Shown here piece by piece: positions 51,461 through 60,771 of a stretch of 64,000 nt of DNA. The notes beneath the pieces are model-generated. The model searched no databases. It was not told where the DNA came from and worked only from the letters and a program-made list of their open reading frames with translations. Source of the stretch: G025836975 sp048751585 (GTDB taxonomy: Bacteria; Pseudomonadota; Gammaproteobacteria; Burkholderiales; Burkholderiaceae_B). Position 1 is the stretch's first letter; every line of letters starts with the position of its first letter. The stretch lies in assembly GCF_048751585.1 (NCBI RefSeq), contig NZ_JAZHOB010000001.1:496001-560000 (forward strand). Reading direction: 5' to 3'. Both the position numbers and the translations under genes were made by a program.

Positions 51461-53320
51461 TCAATAAACACCTACGGCATGGCGAGCCACGAAATGGCCC
51501 TTGCCCACCTCGACCAGCGGACGAACCAGGGGCTTGTCGCTCACATGGCGAACCACGCTGGGGATCTCGTCCACCAGCAATGAATGCTGCCTGTGGCGAT
51601 AGCTGGGATCGGCGACCGGAACGGCCGCCATCAGTTTCTTCGTATAGGGATGCTGCGGATTCTCGAAGACGGCGCGGCGCGGGCCTATTTCGACCACCTG
51701 GCCCAGGTACATCACCACTACGCGATGGCTGATGCGTTCGACCACCGCCATGTCGTGAGAAATGAACAGTATGGCCAGGTCCAGTTCCCGTTGCAGATCA
51801 AGCAGCAGGTTCACGATCTGCGCCTGTATGGAAACGTCCAGGGCCGATACCGACTCGTCGGCGATGATGACCTTGGGGTTCAGCGCCAAGGCGCGCGCGA
51901 TACAGATGCGTTGACGCTGTCCGCCGGAAAACTCGTGCGGATAACGGTCTATCATTTCGGGCGCAAGGCCGCATTTTTCCATGAGCCAGCTGACACGCTG
52001 CTGGGCTTCGCGCCCTTTGGCCACGCCATGGATCAGCAACGGCTCCATGATGGAATAGCCTATCGTCACGCGCGGGTCCAGCGACGCGAAAGGATCCTGG
52101 AAAATGAATTGTATGTGGCGCCGCAGGGCCTGCATTTCGTTGCCGCGCAACAGGCTGATGTCCTGCCCCTGGAAGGTGACCTTGCCGCCCCGTATGCGCT
52201 CCAGCTGCGCCAGCGAGCGCCCGGTGGTGGTCTTCCCGCAGCCGGACTCGCCCACGATTGCCAGCGTTTCGCCCGGGTACAGGTCGAAACTGACCTGTTC
52301 CACCGCATGCACCCGATGGCTGACCCTGCCGAACAGCCCGGTGGCGATATCGAACTGGGTCGTCAGCTTGTCCACCTTCAGCAGCGGGTCCTGGCCGTAG
52401 CGCGCCGTGCTGGCCGGCGGCGGCGCCGCGGCCGGGGCGTCCTGGTTCCGCGCGATGTCCAGCAAGGCAAAAGGCGCCGGCTGGTCGCTGCCTTTCATGG
52501 AGCCCAGCCTGGGCACGGCCGAAAGCAGCGCACGGGTGTAGGGATGCCGGGGATCGCCAAAGAGCGCATCGGAATCGTTCTCCTCGACCTTGTCGCCCCG
52601 ATGCATCACCATTACCCGGTCGGCCACCTCGGCCACCACGCCCATATCGTGCGTGATGAAGATCACGCCCATGTCCATTTCCTGCTGCAGTTGCCGAATA
52701 AGCTGCAATATCTGCGCCTGTATCGTGACATCGAGCGCCGTGGTCGGTTCATCGGCAATCAGGACCTGAGGCCGGCATGACAGAGCCATCGCAATCATGA
52801 TGCGCTGGCGCATGCCTCCCGAAAGCTGATGAGGGTAGCGTCCGCGCACCGCCCGCGCATCGGGAATGCGCACGACTTCCAGCAGCCGCAGCGTCTCGGC
52901 CAGCGCCGCGGCGCGATCCATGCCCTGGTGCAGTTGCAGCGCCTCGGCAATCTGATCGCCGGCCGTGAAACTGGGATTGAGCGAGGTCATGGGCTCCTGG
53001 AAGATCATGGCGATGTCGGCGCCGCGCACCGTGCGCATTTCGGCCTCGGACGCGGCGGCCAGATCCAGGACGCTGCCGTCGCGGCGGCGCAGCAGGATGC
53101 TGCCCCGCATGATGCGGCCGTTGCCGAATTCAACCAGACGCATCAGCGAAAGCGAAGTCACCGACTTGCCGGAGCCCGATTCGCCCACAATGGCCAGGGT
53201 TTCGCCCTTGGCCACATGAAATGACAGGTCGCGCACCGCCTCGACCGAACGGTCCGGCGTCGTAAAGGCAACCGTCAGATCGCTTACCTGTATGACATGT
53301 TGTCCATTCATCGTCTGCAT
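51461..53320 (-). CDS. gsiA: Fused dipeptide/glutathione ABC ATPase (GsiA-like)
   Basis: A 619-aa protein with two ATP-binding cassettes in one chain, as in E. coli GsiA. Half 1 has Walker A GESGSGKSVTSLSL, signature LSGGMRQRIMIAMAL and ILIADEPTTALD. Half 2 has GESGCGKTTTGRSL, signature FSGGQRQRICIARALAL and VIIADESVSALD. The HHPYTKKLMAAVPV-like C-terminus (NPQHPYTKKLMAAVP) is that of oligopeptide importers. Start ATG 53320 is 4 bases after the permease stop; ATG 53311 is an alternative. It powers the permeases encoded at 53325-55144. Confidence 0.93.
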   Translation of the reverse strand: MQTMNGQHVIQVSDLTVAFTTPDRSVEAVRDLSFHVAKGETLAIVGESGSGKSVTSLSLMRLVEFGNGRIMRGSILLRRRDGSVLDLAAASEAEMRTVRGADIAMIFQEPMTSLNPSFTAGDQIAEALQLHQGMDRAAALAETLRLLEVVRIPDARAVRGRYPHQLSGGMRQRIMIAMALSCRPQVLIADEPTTALDVTIQAQILQLIRQLQQEMDMGVIFITHDMGVVAEVADRVMVMHRGDKVEENDSDALFGDPRHPYTRALLSAVPRLGSMKGSDQPAPFALLDIARNQDAPAAAPPPASTARYGQDPLLKVDKLTTQFDIATGLFGRVSHRVHAVEQVSFDLYPGETLAIVGESGCGKTTTGRSLAQLERIRGGKVTFQGQDISLLRGNEMQALRRHIQFIFQDPFASLDPRVTIGYSIMEPLLIHGVAKGREAQQRVSWLMEKCGLAPEMIDRYPHEFSGGQRQRICIARALALNPKVIIADESVSALDVSIQAQIVNLLLDLQRELDLAILFISHDMAVVERISHRVVVMYLGQVVEIGPRRAVFENPQHPYTKKLMAAVPVADPSYRHRQHSLLVDEIPSVVRHVSDKPLVRPLVEVGKGHFVARHAVGVY

Positions 53321-53324
53321 GGCG

Positions 53325-54203
53325 TCAATGCTCCTGCCGCGGATCGAGCGCATCGCGCAGTCCGTCGCCCAGAAGGTTGAACCCGAAAACCACCAGGAAG
53401 ATCGCCGAGCCGGGGAAAATGGACATCCATGGCGCTTGGGTCATGAAGTTCTTGGCCGTGTTCAGCATCGATCCCCAGGAAGGATTGGGCGGCTGCAGGC
53501 CCAGGCCCAGGAAAGACAGGCTGGCCTCGGCGATGATGGCGCTGGCGATCATGATGGTGGCCTGAACGATAAGCGCCGGCATCACATTGGGCAGTATATG
53601 GCGCAGGATGATGCGCGTGTTCGATGCGCCCAGCGAGCGCGTGCTTTGTACATAGTCTTCATTCTTGATCGCCAGCACCTGGCCGCGCGCCAGCCGGATG
53701 AACAGCGGCGCCGCCGACACCCCGATGGCGATCATCGCATTGATCAGGCTGGGTCCAAGGAAGGCGGCCAGCGCGATGGCCAGTATCAGGAAGGGAATGG
53801 ACAGCAGCGCCTCGGTGGCGCGCGAGATGCAGCCGTCGATCAGGCCGCCGAAATAGCCGGCCAGCAGGCCGAAAGGCACGCCCGCCGCCAGCGCAATCAG
53901 CACCGAGCACATGCCGGCCAGCAGGGAAGCGCGCGCACCGTACACCATGCGGCTAAGGATGTCGCGGCCCAGTTCGTCGGTCCCCAGCCAGTGCGCCGCC
54001 GAGGGCGCCTTGCGTATGGCGGTGAAGCTGACCTGCGCCGGATCGTATCCGGCGATCAGCGGGGCGAATAGGGCGACCAGCACAAAGAACATGACAATGG
54101 CCGCGCCCAGCATGGCCGAAGGGCTGCGCCTGAACTTGGACCAGGACCGGCTGCGGCGCCGTTCGAACACGCCCTGCCCGGCGGTGGCGACATGCGTGCT
54201 CAT
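53325..54203 (-). CDS. gsiD: Peptide/glutathione ABC permease, DppC/GsiD type
   Basis: A 292-aa permease with about six helices. The N-terminal helix AAIVMFFVLVALFAPLIAGY is followed by the periplasmic HWLGTDELGRDILSRMVYGA segment that marks this family, and the EAA-type loop STRSLGASNTRIILRHILPN that couples to the ATPase. ATG 54203 overlaps the stop of the partner permease (ATGA); the upstream codon at 54284 was rejected. Confidence 0.92.
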   Translation of the reverse strand: MSTHVATAGQGVFERRRSRSWSKFRRSPSAMLGAAIVMFFVLVALFAPLIAGYDPAQVSFTAIRKAPSAAHWLGTDELGRDILSRMVYGARASLLAGMCSVLIALAAGVPFGLLAGYFGGLIDGCISRATEALLSIPFLILAIALAAFLGPSLINAMIAIGVSAAPLFIRLARGQVLAIKNEDYVQSTRSLGASNTRIILRHILPNVMPALIVQATIMIASAIIAEASLSFLGLGLQPPNPSWGSMLNTAKNFMTQAPWMSIFPGSAIFLVVFGFNLLGDGLRDALDPRQEH

Positions 54204-55144
54204 GCATACCTCAAGCGTGGATTGACCAGGATGTACAGCACGTCCGCCACCAGGGTCAGGACAATGAAGCCGACCGCGATGCACAGCACCACGCCCTGCA
54301 CCACCGCATAGTCCCGATTGAAGACCGCATCGACCAGCAGCTTGCCGAAGCCCGGTATGCCGAAGATCTGCTCGGTCAGCACGGCGCCGGCCAATAGTTC
54401 GCCGAACAGGATGGTCACCAGGGTGACGATGGGCATGAGCGCATTGCGCAAGGCATGGCGCAGCACCACGACGCGCTCGGACGCCCCCTTGGCCCGCGCG
54501 GTGCGCACATAATCGGCGCTCAAAGCCTCCAGCATGGCGGAACGGGTATGGCGCATCAGATAGGCGGCGATAGCCGTGGACAGCACCAGCGCCGGCATCA
54601 GCATGGTTTTCATGGACAGCCAGAAATCACGGCCCGGCGGCACGTAGCCCGAGGCCGGCAGCAGCTTGAACTGCACCGAAACAATCATGATCAATATGAT
54701 GCCCAGCCAGAAGTTGGGAATGGACATGCCCGACAGCGCGAACAGGTTGGCCCCGAATTCCACCCGCGTCCCCTTGCGGACCGCCGCAAGAATGCCCAAC
54801 GGGATTCCGACCAGAATCGCGAAGAGCATGGCCATGATGGCCAGCTGTATGGTCACCGGCAACTTCTGCGACACCAACGTCGTGACCGGAATATCGGTGC
54901 GCAGCGATACGCCCAGATTTCCCTGGCTGACTTCCTTTATCCAGGCCACGTACTGGACTGGCAGGGGGTCGTTAAGGCGGTACTTTTCGCGCAGGAAGTC
55001 CAGCACGGCGGGATCACGCTCTTCGCCGGCCATGGCCAGCACCGGATCGCCGGGAAGTATCTTCTGCAAGCCGAATATCACGATCGACACAAGGATCAAC
55101 GTGGGTATGGCTACGATGACGCGGCGCAAAATAAGCTTGAACAT
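54200..55144 (-). CDS. gsiC: Peptide/glutathione ABC permease, DppB/GsiC type
   Basis: A 314-aa permease with six helices. The family start FKLILRRVIVAIPTLILVSI and LPGDPVLAMAGEERDP are clear. The EAA loop is RTARAKGASERVVVLRHALR. It pairs with the DppC/GsiD-type subunit to form the membrane pore of the importer. It lies 83 bp downstream of the second binding protein in the same transcription unit. Confidence 0.93.
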   Translation of the reverse strand: MFKLILRRVIVAIPTLILVSIVIFGLQKILPGDPVLAMAGEERDPAVLDFLREKYRLNDPLPVQYVAWIKEVSQGNLGVSLRTDIPVTTLVSQKLPVTIQLAIMAMLFAILVGIPLGILAAVRKGTRVEFGANLFALSGMSIPNFWLGIILIMIVSVQFKLLPASGYVPPGRDFWLSMKTMLMPALVLSTAIAAYLMRHTRSAMLEALSADYVRTARAKGASERVVVLRHALRNALMPIVTLVTILFGELLAGAVLTEQIFGIPGFGKLLVDAVFNRDYAVVQGVVLCIAVGFIVLTLVADVLYILVNPRLRYA

Positions 55145-55227
55145 GCAATGGAGTCCTGGCTGGCGTGAAACAATGCGTGGACACGGGCGGCGCTACGGCG
55201 CGCCGCCCGGACCGGGTGCGCCGGGGA

Positions 55228-56742
55228 TCATCCCTTGGAGAAGGACACCCCTTTGAGCCGGATCATGCCGTCAGGGTAAGGATCAAAGCCCTGCACTTTC
55301 TTTTGAATGACGAACGGCCATGGCTGGTAGTAAATATACATGCTGGGCAATTCGTCCTGCAATATCGTTTGCGCTTCGTCGTACACGGCCTTGCGCTTCT
55401 CTTGATCGGATATCGTGCGCGCCTTGCGCAGCAATTCATCGACCTTGGGATTGCAATACTTGCCGTCATTCAGCGTGCCCTTGCAGGTTACGAACGAAAA
55501 GATATTGCCGTCCGGATCCACCCGGCCCGACCAGCCCCGCATGTCCACCTGGAAATTGCCCTTGGCCGACTCGGCAAGCATGGCCGCGTACTCCGTGGGG
55601 CGCAGGCTGAGCTGGAAGCCCGCCTGGCCGGCCATCGCCTGCACCATTTCCGCCGTGGACGCCTCGATGGTGTTGTTGGCGAAGGTCAATTGAGCCTGTA
55701 CGGTTTCCATGCCCGCCTCTTTCAGCAAGGCCTTGGCCTTGGCGATATCGGGCTTGACCACCGGAAACTTTTCGCTGTGATAGGGGCTGGCCAGCGGAAA
55801 AGGCTGCTGAGCGGGCGGAAAGATGCCCCCGCCTATCACTTCGCCTATGGCGGCCCGGTCTATCGTCAACTGGAAGGCCTGGCGCACGAGCTTGTTGCTG
55901 AAGGGATTGTTCTTGGCGCCTTCCCCGTTGCTTACGTTGAACATGAATTGACGGAATCCCAAGCCGGTTACCGGCTTGAACACCAGCCCGGCATCCTGCT
56001 TGATATCCGGCACGTCGCTGGGATTGGCCCGTTCAAGTATGTCTATGCCGCCCGACTTCAGGTTCGAGAGGCGCACCGTGGAGTCGGGTATGGCAAAGAA
56101 GGTGACCTTGTCGAATGCGTAATCCTTGGCATCGTAGTATTTGTCGAATTTTTCCAGGACGATGCGGTCGTTCTGGACGCGCTCGACGAATTTGTAGGGC
56201 CCCGAGCAGACCGGATTGCGGCCCACCGTGGATGCGCTGTCCGCGCCCGCGAAGCTTTTGGGCGACAGCATCATGCCGGCCCGGTCCGACAACTGCGCCA
56301 GCAGCGGCGCGTCGGGCTGCTTGACCTTGATGACCAGCGTGTACGCGTCGGGCGCCTCCACCTGGCTGACCGAAGCCAGTTCGCTCTTGCGCTGGCTTTC
56401 CGGCAAGGTCATGGCGCGATCCAGATTGGCCTTGGCGGCCTGGGCGTCGAACTTGCCGCCGTCATGGAAAACGGCGTCTTCGCGCAGTTTGAAAGTCAGC
56501 GCCGTGTTGTCCTCGTTCCAGGACCAGGACTTGGCCAGCTTCGGCACGAACTGAAGCTTGCCGTCGATGTCCACCAGCTTGTCGCACAGCGACGTGAAGA
56601 CGATGCGCGCCGCATAGGTGCGCGAACGATGCGGATCCAGCGTGTCCGGATCGTCCTGCATGCCGATGCGCAAGTCTTGCGCATGGCCGACAGCGGCCAT
56701 GCCCAGCAGCAGGCCTCCGGCCAATACCGTGATTTTTTTCAT
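55228..56742 (-). CDS. gsiB: Peptide/glutathione ABC substrate-binding protein, second copy
   Basis: A 504-aa periplasmic receptor with a clear signal peptide (KKITVLAGGLLLGMAAVGHA), then QDLRIGMQDDPDTLDPHRSR and the family landmark FVPKLAKSWSWNEDNTALTF. It is homologous to the receptor at 49937, same fold and many shared phrases, which fits tandem duplication followed by divergence. It is encoded between the intact GGT and the permeases, the order expected for GGT-coupled uptake of gamma-glutamyl peptides or glutathione. Confidence 0.91.
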   Translation of the reverse strand: MKKITVLAGGLLLGMAAVGHAQDLRIGMQDDPDTLDPHRSRTYAARIVFTSLCDKLVDIDGKLQFVPKLAKSWSWNEDNTALTFKLREDAVFHDGGKFDAQAAKANLDRAMTLPESQRKSELASVSQVEAPDAYTLVIKVKQPDAPLLAQLSDRAGMMLSPKSFAGADSASTVGRNPVCSGPYKFVERVQNDRIVLEKFDKYYDAKDYAFDKVTFFAIPDSTVRLSNLKSGGIDILERANPSDVPDIKQDAGLVFKPVTGLGFRQFMFNVSNGEGAKNNPFSNKLVRQAFQLTIDRAAIGEVIGGGIFPPAQQPFPLASPYHSEKFPVVKPDIAKAKALLKEAGMETVQAQLTFANNTIEASTAEMVQAMAGQAGFQLSLRPTEYAAMLAESAKGNFQVDMRGWSGRVDPDGNIFSFVTCKGTLNDGKYCNPKVDELLRKARTISDQEKRKAVYDEAQTILQDELPSMYIYYQPWPFVIQKKVQGFDPYPDGMIRLKGVSFSKG

Positions 56743-56772
56743 GTCTTGTCTCCTCCAGCTTGTCGTTATGGA

Positions 56773-58401
56773 TTAAAAACCTACCGCCTGGCCATCCCTG
56801 CGGCCATCGCTGGCCGCCACATAACCTTGTTCGTTGTCGTCTTCCGACATGCGCCAGATGAACTGTCCGGCGCCGAAATCCATATAAGGGTCGTTCACCG
56901 AATGCAGCTTGTGCCCCAGCCCGATCAGGCCCTGGGTAACGGAAGCGTCCATGGTGTGCTCGATATCCAGCGTGAAATCGCGATTCACCTTCCAGCGCGG
57001 GGCGCAGCAGGCGGCCTGCGGCTGCTGGTCGTAATCGATCATGCGGACCACGGTCTGCAAATGGCCCTGGGGCTGCATGTCTCCGCCCATTACGCCGAAG
57101 CTCATGACCGGCTTGCCGTCCTTGCTCAAAAAGCCGGGGATGATCGTATGGAAAGGCCTTTTGCCGCCCTCCACCACATTGGGCGATTGCGGATCCATCG
57201 AAAAGCCCACGCCGCGATTCTGCATGCTGATGCCCGTGCCCGGAACCACCACACCGGAGCCGAAACCCATATAGTTGGACTGAATGAAGGAGATCATCAT
57301 GCCGCTTTCGTCGGCGGCCGACAAATAAATGGTGCCGCCCGCATGCGGACGGCCGGCGGCCGGGAACGAGGCCTCGTCCAGGCGGATCAGCTTGGCCCGG
57401 CTATCCAGGTAATTGTCGTCCAGCATCTGCTCCGGCGTGATGGGCATGCTGCGCGGATCGGACACATAGCGGTACAGGTCGGCGAAGGCCAGCTTCATCG
57501 CCTCGATCTGGATATGCTGGGATCGCACCGAGTCGACCGGAATATTGCGCAGATCGAAACGCTCGCAGATGCCCAGCGCGATCAGCGCCGCAATGCCCTG
57601 CCCGTTGGGCGGGATCTCGTTCAGCGTATAGCCGTGATAATCCTTGGAAATGGGCTCGACCCACTCAGGCTTGTAGCCGCGCAAGTCATCCAGGGTCATG
57701 GCGGCGCCGCATTCGCGGCTGAAGGCGGCTATCTTCTCGGCCAGCTCGCCTTCGTAGAAATCACGGCCATGGCTTTGCGCAATGCGCTTCAGCGTATTGG
57801 CCGCGCCTTTCAAGCGGAACAACTCGCCCGTACGAGGCGCACGGCCTTCGGGCATGAAGGCATCGGCATAGCCCGGCTGGTCTTTGAGTTCGTCGGCCGC
57901 CGTGGCCCACTTGCCGGCCACCACAGGCGGCACTACATAGCCGCGTTCGGCAATCTCGATCGCCGGCTCGAACAGGGTTTCGAACGGAAGCTTGCCGAAC
58001 TTGCCATGCAAAGCGGCCCAGCCCGCCACCACGCCAGGCACCGTCACGGCGTCCCAGCCGCGCTTGGGCTGTTTGGCCAGGCCATCGGAACCCGTGCCGT
58101 ATTTGCGCTTGAAATACTCCACATTCCAGGCCGCCGGCGCCACGCCTGACGAGTTCAGGCCATGCAGTTTCTTGCCATCCCACAAAATAGCGAAGCAGTC
58201 GCCGCCGATGCCGCAAGATACCGGCTCGACCAGCGTTATCGTGGCGGCGGCCGCAATGGCCGCATCGACCGCATTCCCCCCTTTAAGCATCATGCGCAAT
58301 CCGGCCTGGGCCGCTAGCGGGTGAGAGGTGGAGACCACATTGCGCGCGAACACCGGCGTACGAATGGAAGGATAGGGATTGGACCAGTTGAAGTTTTTCA
58401 T
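56773..58401 (-). CDS. ggt: Gamma-glutamyltransferase (intact copy)
   Basis: A 542-aa GGT-family protein of the N-terminal nucleophile hydrolase class, which cuts gamma-glutamyl bonds in glutathione and related peptides after self-cleavage. The predicted nucleophile Thr is in HAGGTIYLSAADESG near residue 350. GMAGDMQPQ-type (GVMGGDMQPQGHLQ) and VVPGTGISMQNRGVG motifs are intact. There is no obvious cleavable signal peptide, so it may be cytoplasmic rather than periplasmic. It diverges from a LysR regulator and heads the gene cluster down to 48114. Confidence 0.9.
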   Translation of the reverse strand: MKNFNWSNPYPSIRTPVFARNVVSTSHPLAAQAGLRMMLKGGNAVDAAIAAAATITLVEPVSCGIGGDCFAILWDGKKLHGLNSSGVAPAAWNVEYFKRKYGTGSDGLAKQPKRGWDAVTVPGVVAGWAALHGKFGKLPFETLFEPAIEIAERGYVVPPVVAGKWATAADELKDQPGYADAFMPEGRAPRTGELFRLKGAANTLKRIAQSHGRDFYEGELAEKIAAFSRECGAAMTLDDLRGYKPEWVEPISKDYHGYTLNEIPPNGQGIAALIALGICERFDLRNIPVDSVRSQHIQIEAMKLAFADLYRYVSDPRSMPITPEQMLDDNYLDSRAKLIRLDEASFPAAGRPHAGGTIYLSAADESGMMISFIQSNYMGFGSGVVVPGTGISMQNRGVGFSMDPQSPNVVEGGKRPFHTIIPGFLSKDGKPVMSFGVMGGDMQPQGHLQTVVRMIDYDQQPQAACCAPRWKVNRDFTLDIEHTMDASVTQGLIGLGHKLHSVNDPYMDFGAGQFIWRMSEDDNEQGYVAASDGRRDGQAVGF

Positions 58402-58508
58402 GTCGGGAAAGAAATGTTGCCAGAAAAAGTGTTGCTCAAACCGTCTAAGCTACTATCATTCTTTCATTAGATCAATTTAGTTTTATATTTCTCATTCAAG
58501 TTTTTCTT

Positions 58509-59390
58509 ATGAGTTCACTTCGCTTTCTGCGCACCTTCGTCGCCATTGCCCGCTTAGGCTCGTTTTCGGAGGCCGCCGAGCACGTGGGCCTGACTCAGGC
58601 CGCCGTCAGCCTGCAAATGCGGACGCTGGAAAAGGAGTTCGGCCGAGAGCTTTTCGACCGCAGCGGCCGGCTGGCCCTGCTTAACCAGGCCGGACGCGAG
58701 TTGCTGCCCGAAGTGAACCGGCTGCTGGAGCTCTACGATCGCATCCGGCTGCCCCGGCCATCCACCGGGCACTTCGCGGGCGAGCTGGCCATAGGCGCCA
58801 TCGTATCCAGCATGAGCATCCTGGCGAAAATCGTGTCGCAATTGAAGAGTCAGCATAAAGAGCTGGGCATACGCCTGGTTTCGGGCAAATCCAGCGAGCT
58901 GACCCAGAAAGTGGAACGAGGCGATATCGACGCCGCCTTCGTCGTCGGGACCGTCAAGCGCCCCGCCGGCACGACCTGGTCCCTGCTTTATCAGGAACCG
59001 CTGCGCATCATTGCCCCGCTCTCGGTCCGCAGCGACGATCCCCGGGAAATCCTGACGCAACATCCCTTCCTGCGCTTCGATCGCAGCCAGCACACAGGCC
59101 GGCAAATAGACCGTGTGCTGCAAAAAATGGGCATCGTGCCCGACGATTTCCTGGAACTGAACGCCATCGAGCAATTGCTCAGCCTGGTGCAGCAGGACGT
59201 GGGGGTTACGGTGCTGCCGCTGCTGCACACGCTGGACTGGGAAACCATGAACGGCCTGCGCATACTGCCGCTGCCGGCCGAGTTGGGTTCGCCCTCGCGG
59301 GACATCGGCATGATAGTGCGGCGCGACAGCATGCAACTGGACATCACCCAAGCCGTCTACGACAGTTACGCCAGCCTGTCTCTTAGGTAG
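58509..59390 (+). CDS. LysR-family regulator diverging from ggt
   Basis: A 293-aa LysR protein. HTH: GSFSEAAEHVGLTQAAVSLQ at residues 18-37, then MRTLEKEFGRELFDRSGR. The effector domain (GELAIGAIVSSMSILAKIV) follows. It is divergent from the intact ggt with 107 bp between them, so it likely controls the glutathione/gamma-glutamyl module, and it is directly followed by an MFS gene. Inducer unknown. Confidence 0.89.
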   Translation: MSSLRFLRTFVAIARLGSFSEAAEHVGLTQAAVSLQMRTLEKEFGRELFDRSGRLALLNQAGRELLPEVNRLLELYDRIRLPRPSTGHFAGELAIGAIVSSMSILAKIVSQLKSQHKELGIRLVSGKSSELTQKVERGDIDAAFVVGTVKRPAGTTWSLLYQEPLRIIAPLSVRSDDPREILTQHPFLRFDRSQHTGRQIDRVLQKMGIVPDDFLELNAIEQLLSLVQQDVGVTVLPLLHTLDWETMNGLRILPLPAELGSPSRDIGMIVRRDSMQLDITQAVYDSYASLSLR

Positions 59391-59415
59391 AATGTGCGAA
59401 AAACAGGAGAAGGCT

Positions 59416-60741
59416 GTGGCGCTTGGACGTATCGGTAACTGGTATTTCGGATGGACGATCGTTGCGGCGGCCGCAACGCTCACCTTGTTGACGGTGGGCC
59501 TGCGCATGGGCATAGGCCCTTTTTTCCTGCCCATTGCGCACGACCTGGGATTCAGCCGCAGCCTGCTGGCCGGCATCATCGCCATCGGCATGCTGTTCTA
59601 CGGCATAGGCATGCCCATCGCCGGACACCTGGTCAGCACCCGCGGCACGCGTTTCGTGCTGCTGCTGGGCACCGCCCTGGTCGCGGTTGCCATTGCCGGG
59701 ACCGTCATGGCGACCGGCCCGATAAGCTTCCTGCTGGCCTTCGGCGTGCTGCTGTCCCTGGGCCTGTCTTTCATCAGCCCCGTCACGATGACGCCCGTGC
59801 TGAGCCGCTGGTTCGTGCGGCGGCGCGGCATGGCCCTGTTTTTCCTGTCCACGGGATCCATGGCCGGCATCGCCATCCTGACGCCTGTGCTGGGGCTATC
59901 GATCGAATGGCTGGGCTGGCGGGAGACCCTGCTGAGCTTCGCCGTCCTGCTGGCCGTCATCACCGTCCCCATTGCGCTGTTCATCATTCGCGAAGACGCG
60001 CCGCCCGATGCGGATGCCGGTCCGGCGACCCCAGGTGCCCCATCGGCCGCCGCTACGGCCGATTCATCCGCGCTTGCCGCGGCCAATTGTGCTTCGCCCG
60101 CGCCCGGCCGGGCCGCAATGCGGCCTTCGCCGGCAGTCGACCTTAAAGTCCGCGACGCCCTGCGCACCGTGCAATTCTGGAAAATCGCCTTCGGCCTGTT
60201 CGCCTGCGGCTACAGCATGAACCTGCTGGGCACGCATGGCGTGCCCATGCTGATGGATCATGGCTTCGACGCCATGACCGGTTCCTTCGGCATCGGCCTG
60301 ATCGGCTTCGCCGCCATATTCAGCACCCTGGTCCTGGGCCGCCTGTCGGACATGGTGCCGCGCAGGAACATTCTTTCCGCCATCTACCTGATCCGGGGCC
60401 TGGGCTTTTTTGCGCTGGTGATGGTCGGCACGCAATGGGAACTCTATGCCGCGGCCACCATAGGCGGCATCGTCTGGGCCGGCAGCATCGCGCTGTCGTC
60501 CGCCATACTCGCCGACCTTTACGGCGTGCGCCTGGTCGGCATCCTTTACGGCTGGACTTACCTGGGCCATCAGGTTGGCGGCATGATCAGTTCATGGCTG
60601 GGCGGCTGGGGCTACGAAACCTTCGGCACGCACTGGATCGCCTTCGGCAGCGCCGGCGCGCTGCTGCTGGCGGCAAGCATCGTATCCATGAGCCTGCCCG
60701 CATCGCGCCAGGCTTTCGTGGTGCCTGTCGCGGCGCGGTGA
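59416..60741 (+). CDS. MFS transporter (monocarboxylate-porter-like)
   Basis: A twelve-helix carrier of about 441 aa. The chosen start is GTG 59416, preceded by an excellent AGGAGA site; ATG 59392, one base after the LysR stop, is the alternative. Features are LRMGIGPFFLPIAHDLGFSR, GMPIAGHLVSTRGTRFVLLL and SPVTMTPVLSRWFVRRRGMA. The central loop is extended by an Ala/Pro-rich stretch (GPATPGAPSAAATADSSALA, then ANCASPAPGR), longer than usual. The substrate is not evident; its neighbours suggest a small organic acid or amino-acid derivative. Confidence 0.87.
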   Translation: MALGRIGNWYFGWTIVAAAATLTLLTVGLRMGIGPFFLPIAHDLGFSRSLLAGIIAIGMLFYGIGMPIAGHLVSTRGTRFVLLLGTALVAVAIAGTVMATGPISFLLAFGVLLSLGLSFISPVTMTPVLSRWFVRRRGMALFFLSTGSMAGIAILTPVLGLSIEWLGWRETLLSFAVLLAVITVPIALFIIREDAPPDADAGPATPGAPSAAATADSSALAAANCASPAPGRAAMRPSPAVDLKVRDALRTVQFWKIAFGLFACGYSMNLLGTHGVPMLMDHGFDAMTGSFGIGLIGFAAIFSTLVLGRLSDMVPRRNILSAIYLIRGLGFFALVMVGTQWELYAAATIGGIVWAGSIALSSAILADLYGVRLVGILYGWTYLGHQVGGMISSWLGGWGYETFGTHWIAFGSAGALLLAASIVSMSLPASRQAFVVPVAAR

Positions 60742-60771
60742 TTCGGAGAACCGTCAAATAAATCGAAACTC

